In this document: positions 1 through 7,845 of the stretch, piece after piece
Layout of the letters: each line of letters opens with the position of its first letter
Position numbering within the stretch: position 1 is the first letter of the stretch
DNA from: JAGXLC01 sp046545795
Lineage (GTDB): Bacteria > Bacteroidota > Bacteroidia > Bacteroidales > UBA12077
Assembly (NCBI GenBank): GCA_046545795.1
Contig: JBKGZD010000054.1
Coordinates: forward strand, 1 to 14,963
Direction of reading: 5' to 3'
Length of the DNA: 14,963 nt
Position numbers and translations under genes: made by a program
Notes under the pieces: model-generated
Databases searched by the model: none
Told to the model about the DNA's origin: nothing
Seen by the model: the letters and a program-made list of their open reading frames with translations, nothing else

Positions 1-207
1 GTAGTACCCAACTCCAAGGGAGGCTGGGACGTGAAAAAATCAGGTTCATCTAGAGCCAGCAAGCACACAGACACCAAGAAAGATGCTGTTGATGCAGCGA
101 GAAAAATGAGCAAAAATCAAAAAACTGAACTTTTCATTCATAAAAAGAATGGAAAATTTCAAAACAGAGATAGTCATGGGAATGATCCTTATCCGCCAAA
201 AGGATAA
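1..207 (+). CDS. DUF2188-like small protein, 5' end missing
   Basis: The frame is open from the first base to the TAA at 205-207, giving 68 visible residues with no start in the window. The visible part begins VVPNSKGGWDVKKSGSSRAS and continues HTDTKKDAVDAAR, then ELFIHKKNGKFQNRDSHG and a DPYPPKG end. The pattern 'P...GGW.VK..G..RAS.H..TK.DAV..AR...' followed by a short I-H-..-G-.-I/F-Q strand is the layout of DUF2188, a family of about 70 residues with no proven biochemical role. Its stop lies 26 bases before the next gene on the same strand, so both are probably cotranscribed. Small DUF2188 genes are often seen beside restriction-modification genes; a role here is inference only. Confidence 0.75.
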   Translation, partial: VVPNSKGGWDVKKSGSSRASKHTDTKKDAVDAARKMSKNQKTELFIHKKNGKFQNRDSHGNDPYPPKG

Positions 208-233
208 TGCTTAGTTTATTAAATATGAAATAA

Positions 234-1991
234 ATGCATATGGATGTTGAAAAACTTAAATATCTCCGAGAATCAGAAGATAATGTAGAATTTAAAGAAG
301 CCAAAGGTGGGAACTATTCATTTAACGGTGGAAGTCATCCTGATCCGGCAAAACGCAGACGATGTATTCTGGGTTATGTCACTGCTTTAGCTAATGAAGG
401 TGGTGGATACCTCGTTTTTGGGTTAAAGGATAAATATCCCCATGAAATCGTTGGAAGCAAACAGAATGAAGGTTCTGTAGGTCAACTTAAAAGCAAAATA
501 TACAACCAAACAGGAATAAGAGTTCATGCTGCTGAACTATTCGATAAGAATAACAAAAGAGTATTAGTTATCGAAGTACCCTCAAGGCCAGTTGGAAAAG
601 CATATAAGTTTGAAGATGTTCCTTTAATGAGAATTGGGGAGGAGCTTAAGCCAATGGCAGATCAAATGTACTTTAAGATACTCCAGGAACAAGAACCAGA
701 CTTTTCTCAACAAATTTGCAAGGGTGTTAAAATTAAAGATTTGGATAAAGATGCTATACAGGTACTTAAACAAAAGTATGCCCGTAAACAAAACAACTCA
801 CAATTTTTAAGCTTAAAAGATGAGCAAATACTAAGTGATCTGGATTTAATATCAGGGAATAGAGTCACAAATGCTGCAGTTATTTTATTAGGCAAAGAAG
901 AAATCCTCAAACAGAAATTGCCCCAAGCTTCAATAATGTTAGAATATAGACAGACTGATCATCAAATAAATTTTGATCAGCGATTTAAATTTCAAGGCCC
1001 ATATTTTCTGATCATTGAGAAACTTTGGGAGACTGTAAATATTAGAAATGGTTCTTTTCCAATCCAAAATGGACCTTATATTTTTGATATACCCTATTTT
1101 AATCAGGAAGTTATTAGAGAAGCCATTAATAATGCAATTGCTCATAGGGATTACAATAAAACAAGTGAAACTGTGATCAAACAGTATCCTACGAGACTTG
1201 AGATTTCAAATCCTGGTGGTTTCCCTGTAGGTGTTGAGTTATCAAATATACTTATTGTCCCTAGCACACCAAGGAATCGTTTATTAGCAGATGTTCTGCA
1301 AAAGACAGGAATTGTTGAGAGATCAGGTCAAGGTATTGACAAGATATTTTATCAAACACTTTCGGAAGGTAAACAAGTTCCTGACTATTCAGAGTCAGAT
1401 GATTTTCATGTCAACCTAAAATTATCATCAGTAATAGAGGATAAAGCATTTGCTTTGTTCATTGAATCTGTTCAAACAGAATACAAAGACGATGAAAAAC
1501 TTTCAGTATTTGAGATAATTGCATTAAATAAAATCAAAAAAGGTCTTTCTAAGAATGAAATTAATCCAAAAATGCTTGATAGACTTATAAAGAGAGGTTT
1601 AGTTGAGAAAAAGGGCAAAACGAAAGGTGTTAAATATATTTTGACAAGAGAGTACTACGAATTCATTGATGAAAAAGCTTCTTATAGTAAAGAAACAGAT
1701 TGGGATGACAAGCAAGCATTTCTTATCATATTGCAACATTTGCAAAAATTTGAGAAAGCAAAAATGAAAGATTTTGTTGAACTTTTTGAAGGTCGTTTAA
1801 CAAGAAAACAAGTTAGATATATTGTTGAGAAGTTAGTTGAAAGAAAAGATCTCGAAAAAGAAGGACAAGGAAAAGGAACTACATACACAATTGGTAAAAA
1901 TTTTATTGAAAGTATGGATATACTATCAAAAGCTGTCGACATAGGTTTAAAGCAAATGAGGGAAAATGGAGAATTGGATGATGAAAATTAA
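234..1991 (+). CDS. AlbA_2 / ATPase-like winged-helix regulator in the type I RM locus
   Basis: 585 residues. The N-terminal AlbA_2 (Schlafen-like) domain covers about residues 14-140, with ESEDNVEFKEAKGG at the start and TALANEGGGYLVFGLKD at 50-66. A GHKL-like ATPase segment follows: REAINNAIAHRDY at 295-307 (N-box like), NPGG at 326-329, and NRLLADVLQKTGIVERSGQG near 348-367. The C-terminus has two winged-helix-like units, about 425-480 and 495-565. This order matches the 'ATP-binding / putative transcriptional regulator' family (COG2865) often found inside bacterial type I RM loci. The family's role is unsettled; proposals include regulation and defence. ATGs at 234 and 240 are both possible starts. 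The gene is AT-richer by eye than hsdR. A TTGGCC tandem repeat starts directly at its stop codon. Confidence 0.85.
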   Translation: MHMDVEKLKYLRESEDNVEFKEAKGGNYSFNGGSHPDPAKRRRCILGYVTALANEGGGYLVFGLKDKYPHEIVGSKQNEGSVGQLKSKIYNQTGIRVHAAELFDKNNKRVLVIEVPSRPVGKAYKFEDVPLMRIGEELKPMADQMYFKILQEQEPDFSQQICKGVKIKDLDKDAIQVLKQKYARKQNNSQFLSLKDEQILSDLDLISGNRVTNAAVILLGKEEILKQKLPQASIMLEYRQTDHQINFDQRFKFQGPYFLIIEKLWETVNIRNGSFPIQNGPYIFDIPYFNQEVIREAINNAIAHRDYNKTSETVIKQYPTRLEISNPGGFPVGVELSNILIVPSTPRNRLLADVLQKTGIVERSGQGIDKIFYQTLSEGKQVPDYSESDDFHVNLKLSSVIEDKAFALFIESVQTEYKDDEKLSVFEIIALNKIKKGLSKNEINPKMLDRLIKRGLVEKKGKTKGVKYILTREYYEFIDEKASYSKETDWDDKQAFLIILQHLQKFEKAKMKDFVELFEGRLTRKQVRYIVEKLVERKDLEKEGQGKGTTYTIGKNFIESMDILSKAVDIGLKQMRENGELDDEN

Positions 1992-2026
1992 ATTGGCCAA
2001 AAATTGGCCAGAAAATTGGCCAGAAA
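1991..2026 (+). repeat. Three short tandem TTGGCC units at the regulator 3' end
   Basis: TTGGCC starts at 1993, 2004 and 2016 within copies of an 11-12 base unit (consensus TTGGCCAGAAAA). The regulator stop TAA overlaps the first base. All three forward frames run through the repeat before stopping. The frame from the ATG at 1981 reads KNWPENWPENVNKN, and the regulator frame beyond its stop reads IGQKLARKLARK. Adding or losing one unit, or one base in the first 11-base unit, could change the C-terminus. Confidence 0.75.
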
Positions 2027-2143
2027 ATGTTAATAAAAATGCCTAGATGTTGATAAGCTAGTAATAACTAACATAATATTAACAACAAAAAAATGACCAA
2101 AAATAAAAAACCGCATATATGGTAATACGGCCAACCAGCTCCT

Positions 2144-2159
2144 TCACCCCAATGGGTGA
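2144..2159 (+). other. Small hairpin in the hsdR leader
   Basis: TCACCC (2144-2149) pairs with GGGTGA (2154-2159) around a CAAT tetraloop, 30 bases before the hsdR ATG. No T-tract follows, so it is not an obvious terminator. It could influence hsdR translation or mRNA stability. The rest of the 198-base gap between the regulator and hsdR shows no clear Bacteroidota -7 box (TAnnTTTG). Confidence 0.4.
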
Positions 2160-2189
2160 TAAGTAGTACAAATATAAAGAATTAACAAA

Positions 2190-5100
2190 ATGCACCAAAA
2201 AATTTCCTTCGAAGAAAACCACATATCACAGTTACCTGCCCTGGAACTGTTCATTAAACTGGGATATACGTATCTTTCTCAAAAAGAAATTGAGCAGGAA
2301 AGAAGGGGCAAAAACACCAATGTATTGCTGGAAGACATCCTGGAAAGTCAGCTCCGTAAGCTGAATAGTATCCATTACAGGGGTGAAGAATATTCTTTTT
2401 CCAACAACAACATTCAAAACGCCATCAAAGCCCTGAAAAACTTCCCGCTAAAAGATGGCCTGATAAGCACCAGTGAAAAAGTGTTTGACCTGATTACCCT
2501 GGGTAAAAGCTTTGAGGAGAACATCAAAGGGGACTCCAAAAGCTTTACCCTGGAATACATCGATTGGGATCATCCCGAAAACAATGTATTTCATGTTGCT
2601 GCAGAATTTGAAGTACAAAGAACGGGAACCATCCAAACCTACCGTCCGGATATCGTGCTTTTTGTGAATGGCATTCCGTTTTCTGTCATTGAAGCGAAAA
2701 GACCAGACCTGACTACATCAGACAACAAATCACCTTTGGAACAAGCCATTTCACAGCATTTACGAAACCAGCAGTCCGACGGGATCATGGATCTTTACAT
2801 CTACACCCAGGTATTGGGTTCAATATGTTCTAATGATGCCCAATATGCGACTACCGGAACAGAAAAAGAATACTGGTTTTACTGGAAGGAACAAAAACCG
2901 GAAGATGATAAAATAAATACCATAGTCAATACAACTTTGGAAAAAGCTCAACGGGATAAACTGTTTTCCGGTAAATTTGCTTACCTGAAATCCTATTTTG
3001 AAAAAAAGGAAGAAAATCCGGTTTCAGTCACCCCGCAGGATAGATTATTGTATTATGTATTCTCCCCTTCCCGATTGATTGAGTTAACCAATAAGTTTAT
3101 TGTGTATGACGAAGGGATTAAAAAAGTTGCCCGCTATCAACAGTATTTTGCTGTACAAAATACATTGTTGAGGGTAAGAAACCTGGAAGGCGGCCAGAGG
3201 CAAGGAGGTGTGATCTGGCACACACAAGGCAGCGGAAAATCCTTAACTATGGTTATGCTGGCAAAATCACTGGCCATGGAGCCTAATATTCAGAATCCTC
3301 AAATTGTACTTGTAACAGACCGCGTTGATTTGGATGATCAGATTTATGGTACGTTTAAAAATTGCGACAAAGAGGTTATTAAGGCCAAAACAGGAAAACA
3401 CCTGGGAAAATTGATAAACACAAAAACCGATAAAATCATCACCACGGTAATCGACAAATTTGAAGCAGCCCTGAAAAAAGGAGAGGTAATTGATGAATCC
3501 CCGAATATCTTCGTATTGGTTGATGAATCACACAGAAGTCAGTATGGCGAATCGCATGTACGCATGAGAAAGGTTTTTCCCAATGCTTGCTATATCGGTT
3601 TCACAGGTACTCCGTTAATGCGAAAAGACAAAAATACAGCAGCTAAATTTGGTGGGTTTATTGATAAATATACCATCGACCAGGCAGTAAAAGACAAGGC
3701 TGTGGTTCCACTACTCTACGAAGGAAGAGAAGTAGTTCAGAATGTCAATCAAAATCCGATTGACACCTATTTTGACATGATATCCGAACCCCTTTCAGAA
3801 TATCAAAGAGGCGATCTGAAGAAAAAATTCAGTCGATCCGATCAGCTCAATGAAGCCGAACAAAAAATACACCGTATTGCCTGGGATGTGAGTCTGCATT
3901 TTAAAACCGAGTGGCAAAACACTGGGTTTAAAGGACAACTAACTGCCCCAAACAAGAAACGAGCAGTAAAATACAAACAATTTTTTGATGAGATTGGATT
4001 GATATCAACGGAATTGCTTATATCAGGACCGGATACAAGAGAAGGCTATGAAACATTTTACGAAGAACCTTCTGATGAAGTATTGAAGTTTTGGAAACAG
4101 ATGATAACCCGGTACGGAAGCGAAAAGCAATACAACGAACAGGTCATAAACGCTTTCAAAAAATCAGACAAACCAGAAGTCATCATTGTGGTTGATAAAT
4201 TGCTCACTGGATTTGATGCACCAAGGAATGTGGTTCTTTACATTACCCGGAGCTTAAAGGAACACTCATTGCTTCAGGCTATTGCCAGAGTAAATCGTGT
4301 TTTTGAAGGGAAAGACTTTGGCTTCATAATCGATTACTATGGCATTCTGGGTGAATTAGACCAGGCATTGACAATGTACAGCGAGCTCTCAGGATTTGAT
4401 GAAGAGGATTTGGAAGGCACGCTGATTAGTGTTCGGGAAGAAATTAAGAAATTGCCCGAGAAATACAGTCAGCTCTGGGATATTTTCAAAACCATCAAAA
4501 ACAAATACGACGAAGAAGCTTACGAACAATTATTGGCCGATCAAAAAATAAGGGAAGATTTTTACGACAGGTTATCCAGCTTTAACAGGACTTTTAAAGT
4601 AGCCTTATCCACCCTTGAATTTGTTGAAAATACGCCAGAAAAAACCATTGAAAAATATAAAAACGATGCAAAATTTTTCCAACGTCTGAGAATATCTGTG
4701 AAAAGAAGATATTCCGATGAAATCGATTACAAACAATACGAAAAACAAATTCAGAAACTGATTGATACACATATCACTTCAGATGAGGTCATTCAGCTAA
4801 CCGACCAGGTGAATATTTTTGAAAAGGAGAAATTTTCCAAAGAAGTCGAACGAATAGAAGGGAAAGCCGCTAAAGCAGACACCATTGCTTCCAGGACCAA
4901 GAAAACCATTAACGAAAACATGGATGATGATCCCGTCTTCTATAAAAAGTTTTCCAAACTTTTGCAGGAGGCTATAGATGACTGGCGACAACGAAGAATA
5001 TCAGATGCAGAATACCTGGAGCGTGTTACAAGTGTAATGAATTCAGTTCAAAAAGGAACTACGGACAATGTCCCGGATAATTTAAAAAACAAAGAAGTAG

Positions 5101-5381
5101 CCCAGGCATTTTACAGATCAGCCGAAGAAAGTCTAAAAGACAAGGTCCCCAAAGGTAAAAAACAAGATATTGCTGCAGAAATAGGATTAAACATTGATGA
5201 GATTATAAACAAACATAAAATAGTGGACTGGCAAAGGATGGATGATATCAAAAACAAGATGAGCCAGGATATTGAAGACTTTCTCTTTAAAATGAAAGAA
5301 CAACATAACCTGGATATTGGTTGGGATGAAATAGATGATATCATTGAGAAATCATTAAGCATTGCTGAGAGGAGATATTAA
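2190..5381 (+). CDS. hsdR: Type I restriction endonuclease subunit R
   Basis: 1063 residues, a normal length for HsdR, the ATP-driven translocase and nuclease subunit of a type I restriction enzyme. An N-terminal PD-(D/E)xK nuclease core shows RPDIVLF at 152-158 and EAK at 168-170. The superfamily 2 motor follows: Walker A TQGSGKS at 345-351, DESH at 445-448, TGTP at 472-475, LLTGFDAP at 671-678 and QAIARVNR at 696-703. A long charged helical C-terminus (about 760-1063) normally docks on HsdM/HsdS. All catalytic motifs are intact and no frame break is seen. It needs HsdM and HsdS, which are absent here and presumably upstream of base 1. The YgjP-like peptidase gene follows after 30 bases, a common arrangement in such loci. 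Confidence 0.96.
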   Translation: MHQKISFEENHISQLPALELFIKLGYTYLSQKEIEQERRGKNTNVLLEDILESQLRKLNSIHYRGEEYSFSNNNIQNAIKALKNFPLKDGLISTSEKVFDLITLGKSFEENIKGDSKSFTLEYIDWDHPENNVFHVAAEFEVQRTGTIQTYRPDIVLFVNGIPFSVIEAKRPDLTTSDNKSPLEQAISQHLRNQQSDGIMDLYIYTQVLGSICSNDAQYATTGTEKEYWFYWKEQKPEDDKINTIVNTTLEKAQRDKLFSGKFAYLKSYFEKKEENPVSVTPQDRLLYYVFSPSRLIELTNKFIVYDEGIKKVARYQQYFAVQNTLLRVRNLEGGQRQGGVIWHTQGSGKSLTMVMLAKSLAMEPNIQNPQIVLVTDRVDLDDQIYGTFKNCDKEVIKAKTGKHLGKLINTKTDKIITTVIDKFEAALKKGEVIDESPNIFVLVDESHRSQYGESHVRMRKVFPNACYIGFTGTPLMRKDKNTAAKFGGFIDKYTIDQAVKDKAVVPLLYEGREVVQNVNQNPIDTYFDMISEPLSEYQRGDLKKKFSRSDQLNEAEQKIHRIAWDVSLHFKTEWQNTGFKGQLTAPNKKRAVKYKQFFDEIGLISTELLISGPDTREGYETFYEEPSDEVLKFWKQMITRYGSEKQYNEQVINAFKKSDKPEVIIVVDKLLTGFDAPRNVVLYITRSLKEHSLLQAIARVNRVFEGKDFGFIIDYYGILGELDQALTMYSELSGFDEEDLEGTLISVREEIKKLPEKYSQLWDIFKTIKNKYDEEAYEQLLADQKIREDFYDRLSSFNRTFKVALSTLEFVENTPEKTIEKYKNDAKFFQRLRISVKRRYSDEIDYKQYEKQIQKLIDTHITSDEVIQLTDQVNIFEKEKFSKEVERIEGKAAKADTIASRTKKTINENMDDDPVFYKKFSKLLQEAIDDWRQRRISDAEYLERVTSVMNSVQKGTTDNVPDNLKNKEVAQAFYRSAEESLKDKVPKGKKQDIAAEIGLNIDEIINKHKIVDWQRMDDIKNKMSQDIEDFLFKMKEQHNLDIGWDEIDDIIEKSLSIAERRY

Positions 5382-5411
5382 TTAACAACCAATCAAACCT
5401 TTGTCTTGAAG

Positions 5412-6119
5412 ATGAGCAAACATCACATCAAATATGGAAATACCACTATCGATTTTGATTTAGAATACTCAAATCGCAAATCACTTGGGATAACAGTACA
5501 TCCAGATACAACCGTGTTGGTAAAAGCCCCTGAGAATACCGATTACTCAAAGATTAAGTCTAAAGTGCAAAAAAGAGGTCGATGGATTTTAAAACAAAGA
5601 AATCATTTTGAATCTTTCCTTCCGAATACCCCGGAACGAAAATATGTCTCCGGTGAAACACACCTATATCTTGGAAAACAATACAGACTAAAGCTGTTCG
5701 AAGACGATTCGGAACAAGTAAAAATGATCCGGGGATATATCCAGGTATATACCAAAGACAAAACGAACAAAGAACGCATCAAAGGTCTGTTAACCCAGTG
5801 GTATAGGAACCATTTTGAAAAGAAAATAAACGAGCACTTGGAAGAAAACATGGAACATTTCCAGCAATACAACCTGAAAAAACCTGAAATCCAGGTAAGA
5901 AAAATGAAAAATCGCTGGGGAAGCTGCACCCCCAAAGGAAAACTAATCATCAATCCTGAAATCATAAAAGCTCCAAGCCGGTGCATCGATTATGTAATCA
6001 TCCACGAGCTTTGTCATCTTATTCACCCCACCCACAGCAAAGATTTTTACGCACTACAAACCAAAATGATGCCCGACTGGAAAAAATGGAAGTTTAGACT
6101 AGACGAGATGTTGAGTTGA
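5412..6119 (+). CDS. YgjP-type (DUF45, M48-like) zinc metallopeptidase
   Basis: 235 residues from the ATG at 5412; a TTG two codons earlier (5406) is in frame but less likely. The C-terminal half carries the family signature: MKNRWGSC at about 165-172, then the zinc site HELCH at about 198-202, followed by HPTH and SKDFY, so a third histidine ligand is present. The N-terminus is the usual beta-rich region of YgjP-like proteins ('SLGITVHPDTTVLVKAP'). Members of this family are found immediately downstream of type I hsdR genes in many bacteria. Proteolytic activity is inferred from the HExxH motif, and no substrate is established. It may act on RM subunits, but this is speculation. It is the last gene of the plus-strand RM operon. 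Confidence 0.88.
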   Translation: MSKHHIKYGNTTIDFDLEYSNRKSLGITVHPDTTVLVKAPENTDYSKIKSKVQKRGRWILKQRNHFESFLPNTPERKYVSGETHLYLGKQYRLKLFEDDSEQVKMIRGYIQVYTKDKTNKERIKGLLTQWYRNHFEKKINEHLEENMEHFQQYNLKKPEIQVRKMKNRWGSCTPKGKLIINPEIIKAPSRCIDYVIIHELCHLIHPTHSKDFYALQTKMMPDWKKWKFRLDEMLS

Positions 6120-6281
6120 AAGACAAATCTTAACTGTCTATTTTCCTATAAAATTATCCGTTGCTAATTAGGAGAAGCTTTCATCCCCTTATAAACAGAA
6201 AAGTTAAAGCTGAACGTGTTATTATGTCAATTCTCGATTAATCCCGTAACTGAGCTTTAAATAAAATCAAATTAAAAAAGG

Positions 6282-6298
6282 GGGGCTGGCTCTACGGT
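6282..6298 (+). repeat. 17-base direct repeat, copy 1
   Basis: GGGGCTGGCTCTACGGT. It differs by one base from copy 2 at 6389-6405, 107 bases downstream. It is G-rich in an otherwise AT-rich spacer. Function unknown. Confidence 0.7.
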
Positions 6299-6388
6299 GT
6301 ACGATAATGAACAAAACAAAAGGGTTGTTTATATAATGGGAAATAGGTAAAAAACATTTACAGAGCACGTAGGTTTACGGTAATCAGT

Positions 6389-6405
6389 GGGGCTGGTTCT
6401 ACGGT
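6389..6405 (+). repeat. 17-base direct repeat, copy 2
   Basis: GGGGCTGGTTCTACGGT, one mismatch to copy 1. A TTTACGGTAA segment just before (6374-6383) partly echoes the CTACGGTAAAC end. Could be a boundary or recombination remnant of the island. Confidence 0.7.
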
Positions 6406-6576
6406 AAACATAAAAAGTAGGTATGAACTACTTTATAGAGGTTCCTCAAAATTTCATATAATATTCCCATGACTCAACTACTACCTATTTGTTTGATTAC
6501 CATAACATTCAACATCATTTTGAAACTTTAAATTATGATTATTTGTTTTTTGTTTGTGCATATTTGTATATATTTG

Positions 6577-6589
6577 TCACTTAAAGTGA
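6577..6589. promoter_or_regulatory. Palindrome upstream of the HEPN-like pair, possible operator
   Basis: TCACTT-A-AAGTGA is a perfect 13-base palindrome centred about 75 bases before the ATG at 6658, in a TTTG-rich stretch. Its position would suit an operator for autoregulation, as in many toxin-antitoxin pairs. This is inference from position and symmetry only. Confidence 0.3.
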
Positions 6590-6657
6590 TTTTTTGTATT
6601 ATAGTGTAAACTTTTGTTATTTACTTTCGTTATTATTATAAATTTACAATATATTCT

Positions 6658-7129
6658 ATGGATACTATTAGTCAATATGACAGTAAACTTGAAAGTCAAA
6701 TAAAAGACTGGTTTGATGAAATAATTTCTTCATTGAGGCTTGATGAAGTTCTTTTTGAAAAAGATCTTTTAGATAAGGAAAAAAAAACTATACAAAACAC
6801 TTAGTTCAGGAAATAGCCTGAAGATTCATGATATGGCTTACAATCAAGCTAAGATGTTTTTTATTGAAATAATGCTTCTTGATTATTTAGATGAACTAAG
6901 AAAGAAAAAAGCTATTCCTTTAAGATTAGCTTTTGATATATCAAAATCAAAGATTTTAGTATGGGCTGAAATTAATGATGATGAAGAAGAATTAGAAAAA
7001 AGATTAATTCTTGCTGAAGCTTTAGTTAATTCAAAATACTACCCGCATGGTTTCTCCATAAACTCAACTATTATTGAAAAAAGCGATAATTTACCAATTC
7101 CTAGCCACTATAAAACAATAAATAAATAG
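6658..7129 (+). pseudogene. Frameshifted gene, partner of the HEPN-like gene
   Basis: An ATG at 6658 opens a 48-codon frame (MDTISQYDSKLESQ...) that reaches a run of nine A (6779-6787) and stops at 6802-6804. The next frame is open from just after a TAG at 6770 through the run to the TAG at 7127-7129. With eight A instead of nine the two parts join into one protein of 156 residues: ...LDKEKKLYKTLSSGNSLKIHDMAYNQAK... . The joined C-terminal part has 'AFDISKSKILVWAEINDDEEE' and 'STIIEKSDNLPIPSHY', typical of a compact folded domain. I do not recognise the family. The downstream gene begins 2 bases after the stop, so the two form an operon. The break may be a true mutation, an assembly error in the homopolymer, phase variation or programmed slippage. 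If the frames are not joined, the surviving product would start at the ATG at 6833 (98 residues). Confidence 0.7.
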
Positions 7130-7131
7130 TC

Positions 7132-7698
7132 TTGCCCTCTTTTAACGAGCATATTAACCAAGCAAAAAGCAATCTTAACTTTTTAATGGTTACAAATACG
7201 ACTGTAACAAATTATTGGGATTGGCAAGTAACTATTGTATTTTATTCTGCATTACATCTAATAGATGCACATGTAACTTATAAAACCAATCAACATTACC
7301 GATCCCATGATGCAGTTAGGCAAGCAATAAACCCTTATACTTATTCGCCTGCAGCTTTAGATGAAGATTGCTATAGTGCTTATGAATCATTATTTAAACT
7401 ATCTAGACGCTCTAGGTATTTAATAAACGAAAAACACAAACCCGACAGTGCCCACTTTACTTTCGAAAAGCACCTTGCGAGAGCCATCAGGCATTTGTAT
7501 AAAATTATGGCTACAATGAAAACCAAATATGAATTATCATACCCAAAGACAAGAATAAAATATCCAGGGCTAAATCAGGATGAGCTAAAAATTATTAAAG
7601 TTTTCAGGGATTTTTGGAAAAAGATTAAGAAATACCATATATTAACTTTTCTCAAAAACCCTAACCAGCAAAATAAATTTTCATTAAATTTGAATTAA
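7132..7698 (+). CDS. HEPN-like domain protein, possible toxin/effector
   Basis: 188 residues from a TTG at 7132; the next in-frame ATG is at 7186 and would remove 'FNEHINQAKSNLNF', which looks like part of the first helix, so I prefer TTG. The pattern 'YWDWQVTIVFYSALHLIDAHV' at 28-48, then 'HYRSHDAVR' and 'YESLFKLSRRSRYL' at 84-97, resembles a HEPN-like all-helical family with W-V..FY.ALH..DA. A possible catalytic Rx4-6H is R95-x6-H102. HEPN proteins are often RNases in toxin-antitoxin, abortive infection and other defence systems. It starts 2 bases after the frameshifted partner, so a two-gene toxin-antitoxin-like unit is plausible. The last 21 bases of the gene lie inside a block repeated at 8945. 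Fold assignment is moderate; activity is inferred. Confidence 0.6.
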   Translation: MPSFNEHINQAKSNLNFLMVTNTTVTNYWDWQVTIVFYSALHLIDAHVTYKTNQHYRSHDAVRQAINPYTYSPAALDEDCYSAYESLFKLSRRSRYLINEKHKPDSAHFTFEKHLARAIRHLYKIMATMKTKYELSYPKTRIKYPGLNQDELKIIKVFRDFWKKIKKYHILTFLKNPNQQNKFSLNLN

Positions 7699-7835
7699 GA
7701 AAATAACGGATATGAAATAATCTTTAATATCTTCCTTAAATCAGAGAGTTACAATGATAAATCGGTTGTGCTATAACAAAGATAAACGCAATTGTGGTTT
7801 TCGGATGAAAAACGGCAATTGTTTTTATTATTATG
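7678..7835 (+). repeat. Long direct repeat copy A, includes the 3' end of the HEPN-like gene
   Basis: About 158 bases closely match 8945-9118 (copy B). Shared anchors include TTTTCATTAAATTTGAA, TCTTTAATATCTTCCTTAAA and ATCGGTTGTGCTATAA. The match starts within the coding end of the HEPN-like gene and runs through the dyad. The two copies bracket the HNH cassette. They diverge in the hairpin tip and by small indels. Confidence 0.8.
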
Positions 7836-7845
7836 TTTACCTGCA
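7767..7845 (+). repeat. attC-like imperfect dyad 1 (after the HEPN-like pair)
   Basis: The left arm from TGTGCTATAAC (7767-7777) through ATAAACGCAATTGTGGTTTT folds on the right arm GAAAAACGGCAATTGTTTTTAT, with a short GGAT tip. It ends at the box GTTTACCTGCA (7835-7845). The inner stem is well paired. The outer boxes do not pair well with each other, as expected if the right box belongs to the next cassette. Length about 79 bases. It could alternatively be a terminator-like hairpin. Confidence 0.5.

Larger units (their letters stand above)
6120..6657. other. Gene-free spacer (538 bases) after the RM locus
   Basis: No open frame longer than a few tens of codons starts here. It contains two near-identical 17-base direct repeats (listed separately), several TTTGT-rich stretches at 6540-6600, and a perfect palindrome at 6577-6589. 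It divides the RM operon from the HEPN-like gene pair and probably holds the promoter of that pair. I could not assign a convincing TTTG/TAnnTTTG promoter. Confidence 0.5.

Noticed and set aside
5603..5986. 127-codon minus-strand frame
   Set aside because: Lies wholly within the YgjP-like peptidase gene, which has clear catalytic motifs on the plus strand.
6540..6600. Repeated TATTTGT units as a CRISPR-like or iteron array
   Set aside because: Units are short, irregular and AT-rich with no constant spacer length; at most promoter-like sequence.
6597..6611. ATTATAGTGTA as the start box of a HEPN cassette (partner of TGTGCTATAAC at 7767)
   Set aside because: Only about six consecutive bases agree with the expected GTTATAGCACA, too weak in AT-rich DNA to claim.
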